Assembly: GCF_014652555.1 (NCBI RefSeq)
Contig: NZ_BMZA01000004.1
Coordinates: forward strand, 181,671 to 235,126
Reading direction: 5' to 3'
DNA: 53,456 bases
Source: Novosphingobium colocasiae
GTDB lineage: Bacteria; Pseudomonadota; Alphaproteobacteria; Sphingomonadales; Sphingomonadaceae
A model generated the notes under the pieces. That model was not told where the DNA came from. It worked only from the letters and a program-made list of their open reading frames with translations, and ran no database searches. A program made the position numbers and the translations under genes. This document shows positions 49,406 to 53,456 of the stretch, in pieces; the first letter of the stretch is position 1, and each line of letters starts with the position of its first letter.

Positions 49406-49484
49406 AATGTGGGGAAGGTGTGGGGAGAGAATCGCTCTTCCCCACATTCTGATGCTCTTGCGTAGCCTGCGAAAGTGTGGGGAA
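49406..49484. repeat. TGTGGGGA repeats before the second integrase
   Basis: AATGTGGGGAAG (49406-49417) and its exact reverse complement CTTCCCCACATT (49437-49448) form a 12-bp inverted repeat. Further copies of TGTGGGGA lie at 49419 and 49476, the last next to the integrase ribosome site. Arm sites or an autoregulatory operator of the second integrase are likely. Confidence 0.6.
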
Positions 49485-49488
49485 CGAA

Positions 49489-50715
49489 ATGGGCAAACTT
49501 TCTGCGGTGGCGGTCAAGGCCGCTCTGGCAAATCCGGGCACTTATCAGGATGGCGACGGCCTGTTCCTGAAGGTCGGGAAAAGCGGCGCGGCTTCGTGGC
49601 TGGTGCGGCTCCAGCAAGACGGCAAGCGCCGGGACATCGGATTGGGCAGCGCTAAACTGCTGATACTGGCCGAGGCCCGCGAAAAGGCGGGGCAGTTGCG
49701 CAAAGCCATCAAGGTCGAAAAGCGCGACGTTCTGGCAGAGCGCAAGGACGAAGCCTCCGCCAAGGTGACGTTCCGCGAGGCCGCGCGCCAGTATCATGCC
49801 GAGAACGAGGCGGGTTGGAAAAGCGCCGTCTATGCCCGCCAGTGGCTCGCCAGTCTGGAAAACTACGCCTTCCCCAAGCTGGGCGAGTTGCCCACCGGGG
49901 GAATCGCCGCTGCCGACATTATCACCGTGCTGACCCCGATCTGGCAGGAAATCCCCGAAACCGCACGGCAGGTGCGCAACCGCATTTGCGCCGTGCTGGA
50001 TTATGCCCATGCCAAGGGCTGGCGTTCACGCGAAGCCCCGTCCGGCAATGGCAGCCTGAAAGCGGGGCGCGGCCTGCCCCGGCAGGTGAAGGCGCGGGAG
50101 AACCGCAAGGCTATGCCCTATGTCGCACTGCCCGCATTTTTCATCGCGTTGCGGCGCAAGCCATCGTTCGGGCGGCTGGCGCTGGACCTGCTGATCCTGA
50201 CCGGCACGCGCTCGCAAGAGGTGCGGCTGGCGACATGGGCCGAATTTGACCTTGAGGCGCGTCTGTGGACGATTCCCGCCGAACACATGAAGCGGGGCAA
50301 GGCGCACATGGTCCCGCTGTCAGACGCGGCTCTGGCGGTTCTGGCAAAGGCCGACGCCTTGCGGATGGTGGGTAGCGACGTTGTTTTCCCCGGCGCGACG
50401 GGCAAGCCGATGTCGGACATGACCCTGCTGAAGGTGCTGCGCGACATGAGCGAGCCGTATCATGTCCACGGCTTCCGCTCCGCTCTGACCGATTGGGCCG
50501 CGAACGAGGGCTTTCCCGATGCCGTGGTGGAAGCCGCGCTGGCACACAAGACGCCCGACGCGGTGCAGGCCGCCTATCGCCGGACGACGTATCTGGGCAC
50601 GCCGGGCCAGCCGGGCGCGCGGGTCAAGCTGATGGGAGCTTGGGGGCGGTTCTGTGCGGGCGGAGCCGCTGGATCGGGCAATGTCGTGCCGCTGACCGGG
50701 AAGAAGGCGGGGTAG
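49489..50715 (+). CDS. P4-type tyrosine integrase of the second element
   Basis: A 408-residue tyrosine recombinase with the N-terminal DUF4102-like arm domain (GTYQDGDGLFLKVGKSGAAS, WLVRLQQDGKRRDIGLGSAK), a SAM-like domain (FREAARQYHAENEAGWKSAV) and a catalytic domain with Arg in LTGTRSQEVRLATW, HGFRSALTDWAA, then ALAHKTPDAVQAAYRR (His, Tyr). ATG at 49489 (GTG four codons earlier also open). Typical of genomic islands in tRNA genes. Confidence 0.95.
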   Translation: MGKLSAVAVKAALANPGTYQDGDGLFLKVGKSGAASWLVRLQQDGKRRDIGLGSAKLLILAEAREKAGQLRKAIKVEKRDVLAERKDEASAKVTFREAARQYHAENEAGWKSAVYARQWLASLENYAFPKLGELPTGGIAAADIITVLTPIWQEIPETARQVRNRICAVLDYAHAKGWRSREAPSGNGSLKAGRGLPRQVKARENRKAMPYVALPAFFIALRRKPSFGRLALDLLILTGTRSQEVRLATWAEFDLEARLWTIPAEHMKRGKAHMVPLSDAALAVLAKADALRMVGSDVVFPGATGKPMSDMTLLKVLRDMSEPYHVHGFRSALTDWAANEGFPDAVVEAALAHKTPDAVQAAYRRTTYLGTPGQPGARVKLMGAWGRFCAGGAAGSGNVVPLTGKKAG

Positions 50716-50754
50716 CGATACCAGCCTAATGACAGCGAATCACGGCCGGTTTGG

Positions 50755-50776
50755 ATCGGGCTTATCGCGGCCCGAT
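50755..50776 (+). terminator. possible hairpin after the second integrase
   Basis: ATCGGGC TTATCGCG GCCCGAT forms a perfect 7-bp stem with an 8-base loop 40 bases after the integrase stop. No T run follows, so a rho-independent role is doubtful. The stretch 50716-50872 shows nothing else. Confidence 0.35.
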
Positions 50777-50872
50777 ATGGGAAGGGGCAGCGGTGCCGGG
50801 TCCCAAGTGCGGGTGAACACGCCGGAGCCATGACCGGACGGCGGCGCAGTTCGGCGCATCGAACGGCCGGTT

Positions 50873-51130
50873 TCATCGGCGGACCGCGTGGCTGCGGCGG
50901 CGCGTTTCGCAGTTTCCTTTCCGTGCAACGTCGCGATTGGCGCGCAGGTGCAGCACGTCTCGTTCGGAGACAAGCAGGGTCGGGGAGTTGTCTCGCAACT
51001 GCCGCCATTCCAGCGTGCCGTCTCCCATCCACTTCTTTATCGTGGCCCCGTTCGTTCCGAGTAACGTCGTGGCCGCGCCGATCCGCAGCCAGCGCTGCCC
51101 GTCGATCGTGTAATGCGATTTCACCGACAT
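50873..51130 (-). CDS. small HTH protein, possible excisionase
   Basis: An 85-residue, basic protein (MSVKSHYTIDGQRWLRIGAA) with a MerR/Xis-like helix-turn-helix ATTLLGTNGATIKKWMGDGT, a likely wing (WRQLRDNSPTLLVSERDVLH) and an Arg-rich tail. It lies between the integrase and the restriction gene, on the opposite strand, a fitting place for a recombination directionality factor or a regulator. ATG at 51130 has GGGGA nine bases ahead; the frame is open upstream without support. Confidence 0.65.
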   Translation of the reverse strand: MSVKSHYTIDGQRWLRIGAATTLLGTNGATIKKWMGDGTLEWRQLRDNSPTLLVSERDVLHLRANRDVARKGNCETRRRSHAVRR

Positions 51131-51242
51131 CGGCGTTCCCCGTTTGCGGGTTCCATCCACCATCGACAAGAGCCAAGAAAAGGATGCTTGCTCGTCGCGG
51201 CTGAAGGCCGTTAGACCCCGATTGAATGTGAGGGGCAATAGC

Positions 51243-53456
51243 GCGTGGATATTCAAGGTTACGTCGGTGAAATTCGCGCACTCTACGCCAGTGGCCAGAC
51301 GACCGAACACAGCTTCCGCCCCGCCTTGGCCAAATTGTTCGGCTCCATCGATCCCGCGTTGACCGTCATCAATGAACCCAAGCACCTAACCGACGTTGGC
51401 GCGCCGGACTTCGTGTTCAATCGCGGTGATGTTGCCATCGGCTGGTGTGAGGCCAAGGACATCGGCAAGGACGTGCGGAAATTCGCCGCCACCGATTACA
51501 GCAAGGCCCAGAAAGAGCGCTACAAGAAGGGCCTGCCCAACCTGATCTATACCAACGGGCTGGACTTCGAATTTATCCGCGATGGTGAATCTGTCGATTT
51601 CATCACCATCGCCGACCTGATCCCGACGCTGCCTGCGCGGGCCGAAAACTTCCCTGTTCTGGAAAACCGGCTGCGCGACTTTGCCCATGTTACTCCGCTG
51701 AGCGTCACGTCATCGGCAAGGCTGGCGGCGATGATGGCGGGCAAGGCGGCGATCATAAAGGACATCATGGGCCGCGCGCTGGTCGCCGACATGAAGGGCA
51801 AGGAAGCCACCGGCGACGCAACCGACCTGATCGGCCAGTATGAGGCTTTCAAGACCAGCCTGATCCACGACATCACCGTGGAAGAATTTGCCGACATCTA
51901 CGCCGAAACCATCGCCTATGGCTTGTTCGCCGCACGTCTGCACGATGACACGCCGGACACGTTCACCCGTGCCGAGGCGCTGGACCTGTTGCCCAAGACC
52001 AACCCGTTCCTGCGCGAACTGTTTATCTACATCGCCGGTCCTAACCTGGACGAACGCCTGCGCCGCGTGATCGATGAACTGTGCCATGTGTTTTGCGCCA
52101 CCGACATGGACAAGGTGCTGCGCAATTTCGGCAAGATCACCGCACGGCAAGACCCGTTCCTGCACTTTTACGAGGACTTTCTGGCCGAATATAACCCGGC
52201 CAAGCGCAAGGCGCGGGGCGTCTGGTATACGCCCGAACCCGTGGTGAATTTCATCGTGCGCGCGGTGGACGAGATGCTGAAAACCGAATTCGGGCTGGCC
52301 GATGGCTTGGCGGATACCAGCAAGGTCACCGTGGATTGGGACACCGGCCAGAACGATCCGAAAACCGGCAAGCCCGCGCATATCAGGAAGGAAGTCCACC
52401 GCGTCCAGATTCTCGACCCCGCCACCGGGACCGGCACCTTTCTAGCCGAAGTGGTGAAACTGGTTTCCGACCGGATCAAGGGCGTCGCCCCCGGCCAGCT
52501 ATCCGCCTATGTCGAGCGTGACCTGATCCCGCGCCTGCACGGGTTCGAGCTGCTGATGGCCAGCTATGCCATGTGCCACATGAAGCTGGACATGATCTTG
52601 ACCCGGCTGGGCTACAAGCCATCGGCAACGCCGCCGCGTCTTGGCGTTTACCTGACCAACAGCTTGGAGGAAGGCGAACGGGTGGAACAGACCCTTTTCG
52701 GCCTGTCTCGCGCCATCGCCGATGAGGCCAAGGCCGCCAGCGACATAAAGCGCCAGAGCCCCATCATGTGCGTGATCGGCAACCCGCCCTATTCAGGAGA
52801 AAGCGCCAATAAGGGCGACTGGATCATGGGGCTGATGGAAGCCTACAAGAAGGAACCCGGCGGGGTTCACAAGTTGCAGGAACGCAACCCCAAGTGGATC
52901 AACGACGACTATGTGAAATTTATTCGCTTCGCTGAACACATGATCGAGAAAAACGGCGAAGGGGTTCTGGGGTTCATCACCAACCACGGCTATCTGGACA
53001 ACCCCACTTTTCGCGGGATGCGCTGGCAGTTGATGCAGAGTTTTGATCGCATCTATGTGCTCGATCTGCACGGCAACTCCAAGAAAAAGGAAGTCTGTCC
53101 CGACGGTTCGCCCGACAAGAATGTGTTCGACATTAGACAGGGCGTGGCGATCATCGTGGCGGTGAAACATCGGCGGAATGGCAAGGAGGCAAAGCGCTTG
53201 GCCGAGGTGCATCACGGCGACCTATGGGGCGACCGCGAAAATAAAGGTCGAGCACTCTGGGCTGGGGCAATGCCTACTTTGGCCGCCACCATCTTGCCCC
53301 ACAAGGCCCCGTCTTATCCTTTTGTTCCCCGCGACTATGAGGTTGAATCGAAATATTCAAAGGGATTTTCCGTGGCCGGATTGATGTCCGCTAATTCAGT
53401 GTCCCAAGTGAGGAGCAAACCCTCCGACTTCAGTCGGATGCTGGCTTCAGCCTTCG
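51243..53456 (+). CDS. type ISP-like restriction-modification enzyme, partial
   Basis: At least 738 residues; the 3' end is outside the window. N-terminal PD-(D/E)xK nuclease: APDFVF, then WCEAKDIGKDV (about residues 58-75). Then a helical spacer, an N6-adenine methyltransferase with GVWYTPEPVVNFIVRAVDEM, SAM motif I ILDPATGTGTFLAEVV (about 390) and catalytic NPPYS (about 515), and the start of a recognition part (PFVPRDYEVE). No helicase block lies between nuclease and methylase, unlike LlaGI-type ISP enzymes. GTG at 51243 has GAGGGG seven bases upstream. The product should restrict and modify DNA as one chain. Confidence 0.85.

Larger units (their letters stand above)
49280..53456. mobile_element. 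second integrative element abutting attR (left part)
   Basis: Directly after attR come a second integrase, a small HTH gene and a restriction-modification gene that runs past the window end. The integrase reads inward from the tRNA-derived site, the standard layout of islands in tRNA genes. The far attachment site is outside the window. Confidence 0.65.

Overview
The window is a stretch of an alphaproteobacterial chromosome, most likely from the order Sphingomonadales. The evidence is the high GC content, the Ala/Glu-rich tail on S16, the order ffh, tRNA-Ala, FYDLN-type protein, aroA, and the style of the phage proteins. Everything below was read directly from sequence; no database search was run.

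Bases 1 to about 8344 are core chromosome. On the minus strand lies the ribosome and SRP cluster ffh, rpsP, rimM, trmD (trmD is cut by the window edge). A vapBC toxin-antitoxin pair and a small membrane protein sit between rimM and trmD. Next come tRNA-Ala(GGC), a FYDLN-type zinc-ribbon acidic protein, aroA and a small membrane protein on the plus strand, a lipoprotein and rlmB on the minus strand, and tRNA-Tyr(GTA).

Bases 8329 to 49298 are a complete-looking, roughly 41 kb P2-type (myovirus) prophage integrated in the 3' end of tRNA-Tyr. A perfect 19-bp direct repeat marks attL and attR, and four copies of an 11-mer, two inside each end, look like integrase arm sites. From left to right: a 13-kb leftward early operon (8368-21399) carries the Cro-like regulator, an Ogr/Delta-type late activator, a large Toprim primase-helicase, many tiny proteins, an ASCH protein, three DNA methyltransferases and the integrase. 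A three-site operator (21392-21475) separates it from a rightward lysogeny cluster (21485-24381) with a CI/LexA-like repressor, an Ltp-repeat membrane protein that resembles superinfection-exclusion proteins, an excalibur-domain secreted protein and two small membrane proteins. The leftward late region (24376-43449) holds the P2 set O, N, M, L, X, R, S, J, I, H, fibre, lysis genes, V, W, FI, FII, E/E', T, U, D. Terminase P and portal Q run rightward from the divergent promoter region, as in P2. A fourth methyltransferase and an SRAP-domain protein follow.

The prophage differs from P2 in several ways. Its replication gene is a primase-helicase rather than the P2 A protein. The lysis cassette and V-W have moved next to the fibre and sheath genes. 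A GNAT gene sits between L and X. A 17-bp near-palindrome, present three times and each time just ahead of a late operon, is a good candidate for the binding site of the Ogr-like activator. The E/E' pair keeps a classical T7 slippery site for a programmed -1 frameshift.

Bases 49299 to 53456 begin a second mobile element, abutting attR: a P4-type integrase, a small HTH protein that could be its excisionase, and a long nuclease-methyltransferase (type ISP-like) gene that runs off the window. The tRNA-Tyr locus therefore seems to hold two elements in tandem.
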